A DNA stretch of 64,000 nt from Toxonevra muliebris (taxonomy: Eukaryota; Arthropoda; Insecta; Diptera; Pallopteridae), in assembly GCA_963691655.1 (NCBI GenBank), contig OY829326.1, forward strand, positions 78,733,235 through 78,797,234, written 5' to 3'. The position numbers and the translations under genes are program-made. Positions 37,645 to 48,985 of the stretch are shown here, piece after piece; the first letter of the stretch is position 1, and every line of letters begins with the position of its first letter. The notes under the pieces are model-generated. The model searched no databases, had not been told where the DNA came from, and saw only the letters and a list, made by a program, of their open reading frames with translations.

Positions 37645-37950
37645 CAATTAATTGGTAAATGCAGCCTTGTTCAACTTTACAAACATTATTTTGGCCGAAT
37701 TTGTCTCGCTCAGATTGTAACGCTGATCGCTCAGGATAAGACGTAATGCTGAAACAGCCCTCACGTCAGTGACTTGGATAGCTGGCATAGCCCGAACATT
37801 ATGTGCCAGGTGTCTTAATATTGGAAACGTATACTTTTTTCCGTACCAGTAATTCATCAGTTCCTAAGCAACTTCAAGTCGGAGCGCCTTGTACTTCTCG
37901 ATCTCTGTATAAGTCTCTATTGATGGTCTCGACTCTAATTATGAGGATAT
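37645..37950 (-). pseudogene. hAT transposase C-terminal dimerisation domain remnant
   Basis: Minus strand: IEKYKALRLEVA, an in-frame TAG, then ELMNYWYGKKYTFPILRHLA, AMPAIQVT..RAVSALRLIL and SDQRYNLSETN..KIMFVKLNKA, the classic hATC order (WW-x-P-x-L..IPA-x-x-x-x-ER-x-FS...R..L). The expected ERxFSA has mutated to RAVSA. It is 5'-truncated and dead. Confidence 0.8.
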
Positions 37951-38235
37951 GTTATCCAGTTAACAGTTATTGAGCAACTTCAAAGAATAAGAGTTGCTCA
38001 TAACTTTTATCGGGTAACTTAAAAATATAAGTTATGAAATAAAAGTTATGGGTAACTTAAAACAATAAAAGTTACTCATAACTCTTATGTAGTTGCTTTA
38101 AGATATAACTTAAAAAACATAAGTTACTCACAACTCTAATCGGGTAAAGTAAAAATAAAAGTTATGGACAACTTAAAAAAATAAAAATAGACCATAATTC
38201 TTATTTTTCGACTTTTTCATCAAAAAAGTTATGAC
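37950..38235. repeat. Tandem/palindromic array of AAGTTACTCATAACTTTTAT-like units
   Basis: Units such as GAGTTGCTCATAACTTTTAT, AAGTTATGGGTAACTTAAAA and AAGTTACTCATAACTCTTAT alternate in both orientations, about 8-10 imperfect copies. Each unit is itself nearly palindromic, so strong hairpins are expected. Confidence 0.65.
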
Positions 38236-38879
38236 GATTAAGTCCATGCATGCATTTATAGTATATATATTCTATTATTAAAGTTAAATTAGTAGCAAAA
38301 TAGTTTTTAATTGCTATTAACTCTAACAAACTAAAAATAAAAATTAAACTTTTGGGTATGAAAGTGCTATATTTGTAATAGATAAATAAATATATAATAC
38401 ATAAATATGTAAAAACTAATACGTTTTCAACGTTAATTCAGTATGAAAATCAAATTAATATAATTTATTAAATTTTAGTTTGTTTTTAGAAGAAAAAAAA
38501 TTGTGGTGATCGCTCTCAGGTGTTAGCACAGTTGTATTCTTTAATAAAAATTTTTGAAGAAAATATATTAGTTTATTATTTTTACACTTGTTGTTTGTTG
38601 ATTAGGGGAAATTTATTTATAAATTAAAAAAATAATACAAATAAGTAAAAATATTCGAAACGGTCAAGTAACCGAGTAGGAAAAAGGAGTAGGTTTTCGA
38701 ATAGTATGATTAGTGATAAGTTTAGCAAAACTACGTTATTTTGTTTTTAAAAAGCCGGTTAACTGAATAAACTGTTCTGTTCTGTTTTTCGGCTTAAAAA
38801 AGTACTTTCGGCTTCGGCCTAAACTTCTGCCAAATCTTCGGTCATTTTTTGCCGACGTTGAACATTATATATAAGTACT

Positions 38880-39346
38880 TTGTTTTATGATAAATTTTAC
38901 CACGGGCTGGCGAAGAACCTTTTATTTAAAATTAACGTAGGTCGGTGTTTGGCCATTTTTTGTTCCAAATTTTCAAACGTTCTCTCCTGCAATTTTGCTT
39001 ATTTACATACTATTTTACTATTCGTAATTTTTTCATCTGAGATGACGATATTTGACAACTGGGCACTCGCGTATAAGCGCTTCTACTCCTTCGCTCTTTG
39101 TAGCTGTTTTTGCTTCTCCTTCGGTGTAAGATTATGTGCCTTTAAGATCTTGTATGGCTTCACTCCCAGGTGGTTATTTATTATGTTACGCAAGCTTCGG
39201 CCGGATATTTTTAAAGCAGCAGTAATTTTTTTTTTTTTTGCACTTTGTCTGGTCGAAGTCTGGCTTTCACTTTTTGCACCATTTCTGTTGTAGTTGTTGT
39301 TTTTTTCGTCCGGCACCGTAACGTTTCGCAGTGCTGACAGTATCAT
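38880..39346 (-). pseudogene. Tc1-type transposase remnant
   Basis: Open minus frame 39346-39083 carries the HTH region (KISGRSLRNIINNHLGVKPY, then KILKAHNLTPKEKQ...QRAK). Below it, in broken frames, an ISSSQMKK/SDE-like block and YVNKQN (about 39010-38980) correspond to the first catalytic Asp region of Tc1-like transposases. The remainder is missing. Confidence 0.65.
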
Positions 39347-39533
39347 TGTACCATTTTATGGTTCGATATACAAACATTTTATTAACATTTAAATGATTTT
39401 GAAAAATTGGTTTTTCAAGTACTAAAAGCTCCAATCTAGTTTAGATAAATACACATTCAACACTAATAATTTCACCTATCCGTATACTATATAATAGAGA
39501 ATTTATGTTGTCGACACTTTTATAATAAAAATA

Positions 39534-39870
39534 TACAGTCAACGCTTGAAACCGTGAACTAATAAAAACCAAGGGTGTTCACGTTTAAGAGATTGTTCAC
39601 GTTTGCGATTGTTGAAAAAATAACGAAAACTTTATGATCTTACCACAGAATTATCTTCACCTTAAATATTACCTTTTCTCTTAAATTCTTGTAGTAAACA
39701 TATCTAGGGGACTCCCGAAATTATTATAATCATGAAAATTTATACACAATTTCTAAGAAATTTCGTTCACGTTTTAGAGCTTTCAGACTTTTGTTCACGT
39801 TTTAGAATAGTCAATGGAGAAAAAATTTGTTTACGTTAGTGGATGTTCACATTATCGAACGTTAACTGTA
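39534..39870. mobile_element. pogo-like MITE with TA duplication
   Basis: CAGTCAACGCTTGAAACCGT+GAAC (39536) faces, inverted, CAGTTAACGTTCGATAATGT+GAAC (ending 39868), with TA on both sides. Multiple internal GTTCACGTTT motifs (39579, 39596, 39766, 39795) occur. It is 333 bp, non-coding. CAGT ends and TA duplication fit pogo/Tigger-type elements. Confidence 0.7.
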
Positions 39871-40139
39871 CCTATTTATATGTTATCTGATAGATGAACT
39901 GCATTTTAACACCTCTCTTTATGTAAAACAGCGTGATATTTTGACGAGACCTCTTCGTTCTAAACCATTTCTCATGATTTATGGACTCCCTTTAGTCTGC
40001 ATCTTTCACAAATCAATTAATTCCACAATTAATTTAAATTTATTGAACTCATACATAGCGTATACAATATAGGTAAGTATAAATTTAACTCTATTTTTAA
40101 TTTATTCAACTCGACACATGAGTTTAAAATAAAACTTCA

Positions 40140-40700
40140 TTAAAAGGAACTTAGTATACTTGATGTGATTTGATGACGTAAGTTTTTCATCTGCTGTGCG
40201 ATTTCTTGATTCACTCTGCGTATATAGTCCTCAACATTCTGTTGAACTTGATTTGTGCTTTGAGAATTATCATTCAATGAAGATGTGCCACTGCGATATG
40301 TATCTATCATCAATGAAACTTTCTTTTTCGGATCATTCGGCTCCTCGGTATTCTTTTGCAACAAAACTTCACCATCCTTTGAATAGCATATATTTTTGCG
40401 TATTAACAACGACGGACTGTTGGGGGAATTTTCTTTCGAGACATGGCAGTGATCGGTGGCAGTGGGGCAAACGATTTTGTCGCATTTCCAAACGGCTTTG
40501 AGAGAGAGAAAGAGATAAGCTTATATATTTCAGTATTTTTAAGATATGTTAATTTTATTACTTGCATTCAAATGTATTTCCACGTCACCACATTTTGTAA
40601 ATGATTCATTATTAAGTGCTGCTGCTAGGGTAGTCAGTAGTAGACCGGAGATGCTTACACCTATTATCAACGGCACACGATTACGTTGACTTCGTTGCAT
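40140..40700 (-). CDS. Small secreted Cys-motif protein, family member C
   Basis: Exon 1 is 40700-40562 and exon 2 is 40495-40140, separated by a 66 bp phase-1 intron (GTAATA donor, TCAAAG acceptor). The product is 164 residues. The N-terminus MQRSQRNR is basic and followed by a hydrophobic stretch (residues about 9-29), consistent with a signal peptide or anchor. The mature part starts near LNNESF and has five Cys: one in TKCGD, then the VWKCDKIVCP block, one six residues on, and one in RKNIC. The C-terminal third is polar and Gln/Asn/Ser-rich with a possible short helix. It is closest to the gene at 53781 (shared GDVEI, ENSP/VNSP, NICYSK, TEEPN and TYR motifs). Function unknown. Confidence 0.8.
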
Positions 40701-40739
40701 GTTTAGTCGCTGTTACGGAAATAAATAAATGAGGCTCTA

Positions 40740-41545
40740 TTTTTAATATATTTAGTTATATATGTTTTTATATACAATTGAGCAGTTGAAGTTCATTTGA
40801 AAAACAGAAGAGATGTGTAATTTTTGTTATTTTATATTTTTAATTATAGTAAACCCGCGTTTCCAAATTTCTATGAGTTTTGAGAACTAATTATAAAAAG
40901 AGAGGAGTAAAGATTAACGGAGACTCGAAACAAACAATGTATGGGACGTTCCATGTTAAATCGACGGATTATTGGGTTTTATGTAATAACCAAAAAATGC
41001 TTAATTTTTAATTTTATGATTTATTTTTAATTTTCGAATATCTCAAAACTGGCTTGAGTTAAAAATTTGTAAAAAATTGCACTTAAAGCTAAAGCTCCTA
41101 CAAAAATGTAATTTTGAAGCAGACGTTAGAAATGTGGAAGTTATGGACGTTGTTGTAAAGCGGTTCACGTGAAATCACACATTTTTTGCAAAAGACCAAA
41201 AGTCATTTGAACTAAAAACCTCACGAATATTGAAGTTATTTCATATTATTCAGTAATAAAAGTAAATAATTGGGAATTTTGAATTATAAAAATTAAAATA
41301 AATCTAATTTCTAGAATTTTCACAGATTATTTTGAGATATTAAAAATTAAAGTTTGTTGGTTTGCGTGGCTGAAATTGCATAGCATTAAAAATCTGAAAA
41401 AACTGAACACAGTGGTTATGAAAACCAAAGGCTGCGTTTATGGCCGAGCCGTGTGCAGTGATTTAATGAAAAACGAATTGAGGGGTTGGGAATTAATACG
41501 AGCAAAAAAAAACTGCAATCAAAATATTCTGATTTAACATCAGGG
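40740..41545. other. Intergenic, no gene seen
   Basis: 5' flank of family member C, then unassigned AT-rich sequence. Confidence 0.45.
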
Positions 41546-41549
41546 TTTG

Positions 41550-42545
41550 AAAGCTGAGTCAGCAAACCATGCTGCAGTCAGAGTGAGAGATTGATTGGGG
41601 ATCATTACTGAGTGAGTCATTCATAGCATGTCGTTTGCTCTCAATATCCAAAGAGTAAGGGCGTTTTGAGCAGGTGTATGAATGACAAATGGTGCTGTCA
41701 CCTGCGAAGGAGTGTATAGGATTCCTAGTTAATGACAAAAGGCCCTTGATAAAGATAAAGAAAAGGGTTGGGGAGAGGAACAAATACTGCCACAAGCTCA
41801 TCTATCACAACACGGATAGAGCGGTCACTTAGAAAACTCGTGATCCATCGAGAGAATATTACCGATCCCATGCGCATTCAATTTTGACACCAGTGCTTTA
41901 TGCCACACTCGGTCGAACGCCTTGCAAATATCCAGAGCAACCGCGTTGATCTCACCTAAAGCATGGACACTATGGTTCCAGTTCTCGGTGAGAACCGCCG
42001 TGAGATCGTTGAGCTATTACGGCGGAAACCGTATTGGCTGGCGGTCTTCAAGCAACTCATATCGCTCTAAACTTTTGACCAAGTGAAAGTTAACTACATG
42101 ACTTTGGACAGTGTAGAACAAATTGCGATAGGTTGAACGTTTGCAACTTTCCGACAAGACAGAAATACACCTGCAGTGCGCCAGTGTTGACGAACATTTT
42201 CGCAATACATGGACTGAATGCCATTGGGTTTCGAAGCCTTATTAAAGTCGAAATTTGCAAGCACTCTTTTAACTGTACGTGCATAGCACATGATTCAGGT
42301 TCGATAACGGGGAGTGGCTGATTACTAACTGGCAGAGAATAATCTTTTAGCGAGCTAAAAGATTCGTTTTATCAACCATGCTAGTGACGCGGCGATCACC
42401 TACAAAAAGAGTTGGAATCGAAAAAGTCGTTTGGTTCTTTATTGTTTATATGGCATCGACTTGCTTTGGTGTTTATCCAAAGTCAATTGCATTACGGTAC
42501 TCAAGAAAAGCACGCAAAAAAAAAAATTGTTCAAGACCAAATGCT
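41550..42545 (-). mobile_element. Decayed Jockey/I-type non-LTR retrotransposon (RT region)
   Basis: Read on the minus strand from 42290 down: LANFDFNKASKPNGIQ (RT motif 1-2), SHVVNFHLVKSLERYELLEDRQPI, then WNHSVHALGEINAVALDICK and AFDRVWHKALVSKL (motif A, about 41970-41870), then SLWQYLFLSPTLFFIFIKGLLSL and HSFAGDST (motifs B-C at about 41800-41700, where the usual ADD is AGD). Upstream, IPTLFVGDRRVTSMVDK (about 42420-42370) is the usual pre-RT linker. Frameshifts throughout. Confidence 0.8.
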
Positions 42546-42669
42546 TTACAGAGTATAAATACTTATGCAAATTAAAACAAAAGTTTTCTTAATTTGTGGA
42601 ACGAAGCCGCGTTTGATTAATATAGCATTTTATGAAGGTTTACTGTAATTAAAACATGTACATATACAT

Positions 42670-43800
42670 CAGGGATGCCAACTCTATTTCTCAAAATAAT
42701 TCCCCAATTTGACTTGGCAGTACACACAAGGTACATTTACTAACATTAGAGCACAAATATATTGTTATTTGACTGAAAAAACCGATAAATGAATGTACCC
42801 GAAATTACTGTTCAAAAGTATAAAACTCTGGAACGGTGTCAAATATATTTTGAATTGAATAAAATAAAAGATCAAAGTGTTTTTTGTGTAAAATAAAAAA
42901 GAGTAAATAAAATGTTGCACGAGTAGGTAGGTTCATAACTGCGATTCCAATATCGTATAAAAACAAATATTTTAAAGAATGCCGAAACGCGATAAAAATG
43001 GACAGCAATTTGTGGACAGAAAAAGAAATGGAGAGGAATGTGTTTATTTGCTCGGGGCACTTCAACATACTGTTTATGTATGTATATAAAAAATAGTTAA
43101 TTTTGTCATTTTGTCCCTGGAACGATTTGACAATTGTTTGTGCAATTCACAAATATACACATATACCAACACTAATAAAGACTTTTGATATAGGTTGTTT
43201 CCCTTTGATGGCGGAATTAAAATTTATTGTGAAGGTAGGTTATTGCCAATATAGAAGTACTACATATGTATAAAATAAAATCGTAAAAAAATATAATTGT
43301 ACATACTTGGTATTTTAACACTGGCATAACAAAAATAATAATTCAATTAACACATGAAGTTTTTGTAAACAACTTGGTATGTAGGTAAGAACAATAAAAA
43401 TGAAAAATTAATAAAAACCGTATCGAATAATGAAAACAAAAAATTGTTCAGAAAATAATATAGCTTTCCAGTTCGGGTAATGATTACGTATACGTTACTA
43501 ATCAGTACAGAATTACTCTTAAATTTTTATAACCGTACTAAATAATTTGTTGTAGTTGAAAATTCCTTTAAAAGTGCAGCGAATAAATAGGAGTTGCATT
43601 CTGTAAGTATTTTATAATCCATTAAATACCAAACGGGAAGATAGGGCAATTGAATTCTATACCTATTTCAGAAAGCATCAGAAAATGAGAAAGAAATCAA
43701 ATTTTCAGTTCAACACAAAACGGCCTCATTCCTCACAACTAACAAAAATTGAAGCCGATTCTCCACATTATGGGGAACTCCCCACAAGTTGGCATCCCTG
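42670..43800. mobile_element. TIR element with CAGGGATGCCAACT ends (hAT-like)
   Basis: CAGGGATGCCAACT at 42670 is mirrored by AGTTGGCATCCCTG ending at 43800. Internal subterminal CCCCAA/GGGGAA motifs are shared. Flanking octamers (ATATACAT, TTACACAC) match only 5 of 8, so the duplication is doubtful. A related right end occurs at 52810-52855. Confidence 0.6.
42960..43085 (+). pseudogene. Possible THAP-type zinc-finger fragment
   Basis: A plus frame at about 42953-43090 reads ECRNAIKMDSNLW...MERNVFICSGHF, resembling the second half of a THAP domain (W, then C-S-x-H-F). The N-terminal C-x-C half is not found. It lies inside the TIR element at 42670-43800 and may be its transposase relic. Confidence 0.3.
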
Positions 43801-44062
43801 TTACACACAAAATTTGAACAAAAGAAATACGAAATGAGCGTCAAATTAAAATTTTTCAACTCTTTTTTTTTTAATAAAACGAAGTTGTATTATATTTTTA
43901 AGTTTGTTTACGAATAAATGACAATAACATAAAAAATGTCAATTTAGGTTGCAAAACATAGAAATAGCACTGTCCAACATATTAAGATTTTTTGCTGCAA
44001 CAGAATAGCCACCCTATAATTCTGAAAAAGCATATTACATGGCCCATTTTTGTAAAATAAAC

Positions 44063-45500
44063 TGGTCGAAGGGAGCTGAATACTAAATGCAGAAAGTGAT
44101 AGAAATTGCTGTCTGAGAAAAATCTTATTGGCAAAGTTTTATGGTAGAATTTTGCGGGGATCATTTCTGTAGAAACATTAACCCTTTAGTTCCACTTTTT
44201 ATGTGTCGATTTGACCCCGTTTTTGATGAAAACTTAAAAAGTCCTTTGAAAAGAGGCATTTAAGGATTAAAATACTCCACAAAAATATTTGTTAGAAAAT
44301 TTTACTAAGAGTCGCCAAAGACATAAAAGCCATATATATAACGGTTAATGAAAGGAAATTGCTGCCTACCCTGTCAGAATCAACTAATTTGCAGGGCAAC
44401 ATTCTCACCCCGTCATATATTTGAGTGCAAAAGTGTTACATTTTTCCCCGCTCAGAAGGCAACATTTTTTAGAAAAGAACACAATACTCTCTGAAAAGGC
44501 TGCCACGAAATTTGACAGCCCTCGCACGGTGCAGAAAATATGCAAAAAGAAAACATGAGAAAAGAAAACGCTATAGGATATCTGAAACTTTAACTGTGAC
44601 TACCAAGAGAACATCCTCAGGTGTCCAGCGCCGATTTTTCTGATCGGGGTTCGGAAATCTAAGAAATACGTAGGTATGTTCGGTTATGCAGTATTGCCAC
44701 AATACTACAAAATTAGCTGAAGTAAAATTGTTCAAAATTCCATTTTTGTCTGCTGATCACGCAATAGACTACTGCAGCGATGCTTTTTGGAGCTGCTGAT
44801 GCTTGACCACCCGCCAGATATTGCATTTTTTACGATTTTGCTTCTGCAAATGCAGCAGTATTGCATAAGCGAACATACCCATATTTTTTTATCGGCGGAA
44901 AAACTAAAGGATTGGTTTTATTTATGAAAATTTGACGCATCATTAGAAGCGAAGGGAAATACATAGTACAATTAAAGAACAATGTTTTTAATATTTTGGA
45001 ACACGATTTTCATCAAAAATTTTCATACCAAAAATTATATTATGTACAACTTAAGACAGTGGGCTATTGACCTGGTATAAAGGCGGTGACAGGACACTGG
45101 CATTTTCTACGCCCCTGACTTAGATTGAACCGGCAGATCACATACCAGGCGTGTGCTAGTTCTGCGTAAATTAAAATTTGGTAGAGGTAAAAAGTTATTT
45201 CCTTTGATCAACCTTTAACCGTTATATATATGACTTTTATACCTTTAGTGACTCCTAGTAAAATTTTCTGGTAAATATTTATGTGGAATACTTTAAGCCT
45301 TAAATGTTCTTTTTTAAATAGCTCTTCGTGCTTTTTTTTAAAAAAGGGGTCAAAATGACCCATGAAAAGAGGAACTAAAGAGTTAAAATGTTCTATAGAA
45401 ATGGTCCTCGCAAAATTATTCAATTTCTTAGTTAAGATTTTCCTCAGACATCATTTTAAAAACTTTTTGCATTTAGTATTCAGCTTTCTTCGATCAAAAA
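44063..45500. mobile_element. Large inverted repeat containing a piggyBac-like TTAA element
   Basis: Arms 44063-44360 and 45190-45500 are inverted copies of each other. TTAACCCTTTAGTTCC at 44178 and its mirror GGAACTAAAGAGTTAA ending 45386 define a TTAA-bounded element with GACCCC subterminal motifs, but the homology continues about 115 bp outside both TTAAs (GAATACTAAATGCA, GTCTGAG(A/G)AAAATCTTA, ACCATTTCT(A/G)TAGAA-type phrases). No transposase frame. Confidence 0.7.
44671..44881. mobile_element. Small MITE nested in the inverted repeat spacer
   Basis: GGTATGTTCGGTTATGCAGT (44673) faces inverted GGTATGTTCGCTTATGCAAT (ending 44879), followed by ATTGC/ACTGC. About 207 bp, with TA on the left and TA nearby on the right. 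Confidence 0.65.
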
Positions 45501-45539
45501 ATGATAACTTTGACCCACTGTAAAAAAAACTAAGCCATG

Positions 45540-47010
45540 CTGGACTATAAGTATATTTTACATAAATGGTATATACATAACGCTCGTATCTATACAGTTT
45601 TTCGCAGTAGTATACTGTTTTTTAGGCCCCAAAACAGCATATCGCTTTTTTCAGCCAAATATCGCGTTTATACTAAGAAAAATATATAAAATTTAATTTT
45701 TTAACTCTTCGAAATTAAAATTTATCAATCGCAATGCAAAACGTCAGAGAGAACAATAGCAATACATACCGAATATAAATACATGAAAACGGCAGACACA
45801 ACTAGATTAAAAGTGGAAACATTGAAGGCGATTCTGATCACCAAATGTAACTTGAAATATCCATGCGTTGTTTTCTATAAATACCTCATAACAAAGCCGA
45901 AATCGCTTCGTTAAATTTCTTCAAAGGACTAATATAATACAATAACTACAGAAGGAGATATTGAAATGGAGAACTAAGACGATTCAGATAATGGATAATA
46001 CGGTGCGACAGTCAAAAATACCTGGGAACTGATACTTTATATAAGGCCTTATAAGCCTGTAAATTAGTGGATTATCGACAGATTTTCAGCTAATTTAGAT
46101 GCAGTGGTGGTAGAATAACAACCTCAGCTTTAACTAATTGGACGTTTAAAACGTTTTTCCGGCTTATTTGGATTCATTTCCTGCATTTGCACTTCTTCTC
46201 AGATAACCTGGGTCAGTTCAACGATAAACATGGCGAACATTTTCACCAAGAAATGGCTACCATTGAAAAGCGCTTCGCAGGAAAAAATAAAACAAAAATG
46301 ATTTAAAAATATTGTTGGTCACTTCAACGAGGAACTGATGATGCTGAATTAAAAAAAAATCATGGTCAAGCAAACATTTTTGAGCTGAATGACCAAAAAT
46401 TGTATTTTTATAAAATTTGTATTTTCATAAAAAGTTTAATAACTCAGTCAATTACTTACCAATTTTTAAAACAAATATGCGTTGTATTCGCTATTAAATA
46501 TATTTTTATGAAATAGTGTGTAAAAATACCGCCAAAGTTGAGAAAAGGCGCAAAAAGTGCAAAAATTGTGTTTGCTGGACAAATACACACAGATTTGTCA
46601 AGTTTCTAAAATAAAATATATGCTATTCGAAAGGTCTAAGTTTTTTTCATCTAAAACCGGTAAGAAAGAACTGAAAATCTGTTGATAATCAACCAAGTTA
46701 CAGGCTTATAAGTGCGCAAAGGTACGCAAAACCGGTTTTTTTTAACGGTAAATCAAGATTTTGGGGGTGTTTGGAAAATTTCACACACACACGATTCTTG
46801 TTTTACTCGACAAGACCTTCAAGAAAAATAGTATCACTTCCAAGATATTTCTACTTCACTAAATTTTATAACACTGTGTAATTTGCTTTCCTTGTTAAAT
46901 TTCATTGAATAATATCCAGTTTTTTTCAAATCGATTTACTGTTTTTTAAACCATTTTGGTAGAAATATACAGTTTTTGACTAAAAAAAGATACGAGCGTT
47001 ACATATACAA
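45540..47010 (+). mobile_element. Foldback transposon with TAACGCTCGTATCT ends and coding relic
   Basis: TAACGCTCGTATCT (45578-45591) mirrors AGATACGAGCGTTA (46988-47001). A second inverted pair lies inside (about 46045-46095 and 46665-46720, around CTTATAAGCCTGTAA and GACAGATTTTCAG/AACAGATTTTCAG). At 46168-46350 a plus frame reads HFLHLHFFSDNLGQFNDKHG, then EHFHQEM..IEKRF and, after one stop, KYCWSLQRGTDDAELKK. This block recurs in uncharacterised arthropod transposon-derived proteins, in my recollection. The rest of the protein is lost. Confidence 0.6.
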
Positions 47011-47140
47011 CATGCCCTTTTAGGATTATAGGGTGATTATTTTGTTGCACATATGCTGTTGGACTGTGTAATTAAAGCGTATCAGTAGGATATTTATCAG
47101 TACGTAAAATTTACATAGTGCTAAAAAAATTTAAATTAAA
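47003..47140 (+). repeat. Dispersed repeat (AAGCGTATCAG..GTACGTAAAATTTAC)
   Basis: Matches the reverse complement of 57050-57155 (GAAGCGTATCAGAAGGATAT and CATCAGTACGTAAAATTTAC). Its left part (TTATAGGGTG.TATT.TGTTGCA) also matches the reverse complement of 43975-44025. Confidence 0.65.
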
Positions 47141-48179
47141 TAGCTGGTTATTTGATTTATATTTTTTCCAGGGACCGAAAAAGGTATTTTAATTTTTTGA
47201 AACACACATAGCAAAGCAAGTTGAATAAATAATTTCTAATTTCGGCACTATACGATTCTGGTCGATTGTTTGCAAAACCAAACAAAAAATAGCGAAATTG
47301 TTTATTTTTTACCACATTTTTTCGCTAGCAAAGTTGTTGAGGTAAAGCTTCCCCCCTTCATCTATACAAAACCGGTTTCAAACCGGATCGAGCAATCTAT
47401 TTGAAGAGAGAAAATGCGGTCTGGAAAGAGTTTTTCCCACGACGTGTGACTTCATAATTGATTGGATGCACTTAAAATCTCTTTTTTTAAATTTTCAAAT
47501 ATCTCTTAGGCAGTAATAACAACAAACGCCTTATTTTTACTTTTCCACTGATAAAACATGATGAACACTCACTCCTGGTTGCTAGCGATCGGGCGAAATG
47601 TCATCGCATCGCCAGATGCAAATATGCTTGGTAATAACCTATGCGTTAGTCTTAATCTTGGTTCTCAAAAATATTCATATCAAGACCGTTTTTCCAGTTA
47701 GTAATTTCCAGTTAGTAATAGTAAATTTATATATGCTTGGCTTATTTTTAAAATGTATTGAATTTAGCTCACACAGTCAAATTTGTTTGTAAAGTTTAAA
47801 TCTATATTTCTTACTGAAAATCTTACATGGAAGTATTATTTTTAATGTTAGCTTTTATAACTCGTGACTCGTAAGATAAACTTTTGATTCGTGTTAAATA
47901 TCTGCGGCGTTCTACAAGATACTGCGCTTAGAATTGAAAATTTTATAACCTTCATAAAAATGAAACAAAGAAAAATATATGTACTTCACATACTGTACGT
48001 AGATATCTATGTAAACATTAAACTCTCACGTATGAGAATAAAGTCTTAATTATAGAAACTAAACGTATCGTCACATATAAGTCTATTTTATGCACTTTTG
48101 TATATATGTATTTATTAGATTATAGTACATTGTTTCATATTTTACAGAATCAGCAAAATATAACATTTAAATATTTATT
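47141..48179. other. Intergenic, no gene seen
   Basis: AT-rich; nothing recognised beyond an ACCGGTTTCAAACCGG palindrome at 47370-47385. Confidence 0.45.
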
Positions 48180-48450
48180 TTATTTTATTTTTTATTTATT
48201 TATTTATTGGGTATCACAAATTAGTACAATAAGAAACTAGTCTTTTGCTGCACAACAATAGCAAGCAGTACAAACAAGTGGAAGAACTTAAAAATAAATT
48301 AAAATTTAACATTAAAATTAAAATTAAAGTTAAAAATCACAAATTCAAATAAATATCAAATAAAAGTTAGTTAAAATTAAACAAATTACATTATAATTAA
48401 ATTATATATTTAAAATTTAAAAATCAAAAAGTAAAGTAAAAATATTGAGT
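48180..48450. repeat. Low-complexity TTTA/TTAAAA tract
   Basis: TTTATTTTATTTATTTATTT (48183-48220) and then AAAATTAAAATTAAAGTTAA-type sequence (48290-48450). Confidence 0.7.
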
Positions 48451-48930
48451 GATTATTTTCAAAATAAGAAAAAATGTTCCACTTTTCAAGTATTCTGCAT
48501 AGATTTAAAAAGCTCAATATTAGATCGTTCTCCGTGATTTTGGTTTAATTGCAGAGCACGAAAACAGCTAATTTTGTTATGATCAGCATTAAGTTTTGTT
48601 ATGAGCTACCATGTGTTTCTATAATTAGAACCTAAGTCTTGAAATACAGGGCCGGTAAATAGAAATACACGGAAAGAGTTTATTTTTAAAAACTAGAAAA
48701 ATAAAAAATCTGATTTCAGAATAGCTGAGTATAAATAAATAAAAAACTTTTCACATATTTCAATTCTTCATTATGTTTCGAATCAAAAATAGACTTCATT
48801 TCTAATTTTTTAAATCAAAAACTTGCAAATTATTTAAACTTTGAAAAAAAAAGAAAAATCCAGACTTTAAAAAAAAATTATTTTGTGTAATATTCGTCTG
48901 CTTTATAGCTTTTTTTCATATACAGGGTAA

Positions 48931-48985
48931 GGACGGGTAAAGTGGCGAGCCGGGTAAAGCGGCAAGCTGAGCAAAGTGGCAAGCC
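48931..48985 (+). repeat. 17 bp tandem repeat, three units
   Basis: GGGTAAAGTGGCGAGCC, GGGTAAAGCGGCAAGCT and GAGCAAAGTGGCAAGCC follow each other head to tail. A related GGTAAAGTGGGGAA follows at 49051. Confidence 0.7.

Noticed and set aside
37950..38235. CRISPR-like array
   Set aside because: Units are adjacent and palindromic without unique spacers, in a eukaryotic genome.
38880..39293. 137-residue plus frame, C/F/L-rich
   Set aside because: Antisense to the Tc1-type transposase relic, which has the recognisable motifs.
40196..40501. 101-residue plus frame
   Set aside because: Antisense shadow of exon 2 of the secreted-protein gene at 40.1 kb.
40562..40575. GC-AG intron in the 40.1 kb gene
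   Set aside because: AATGCAAGT first suggested a GC donor, but splicing two bases later at GTAATA fits the paralogue and keeps the frame.
46333..46345. CTGATGATG as another hammerhead core
   Set aside because: No stem II, GAAA or stem I partner nearby; it is part of the transposon coding relic.
48180..48450. Possible replication or scaffold-attachment region
   Set aside because: Simple AT-rich sequence alone does not support it.
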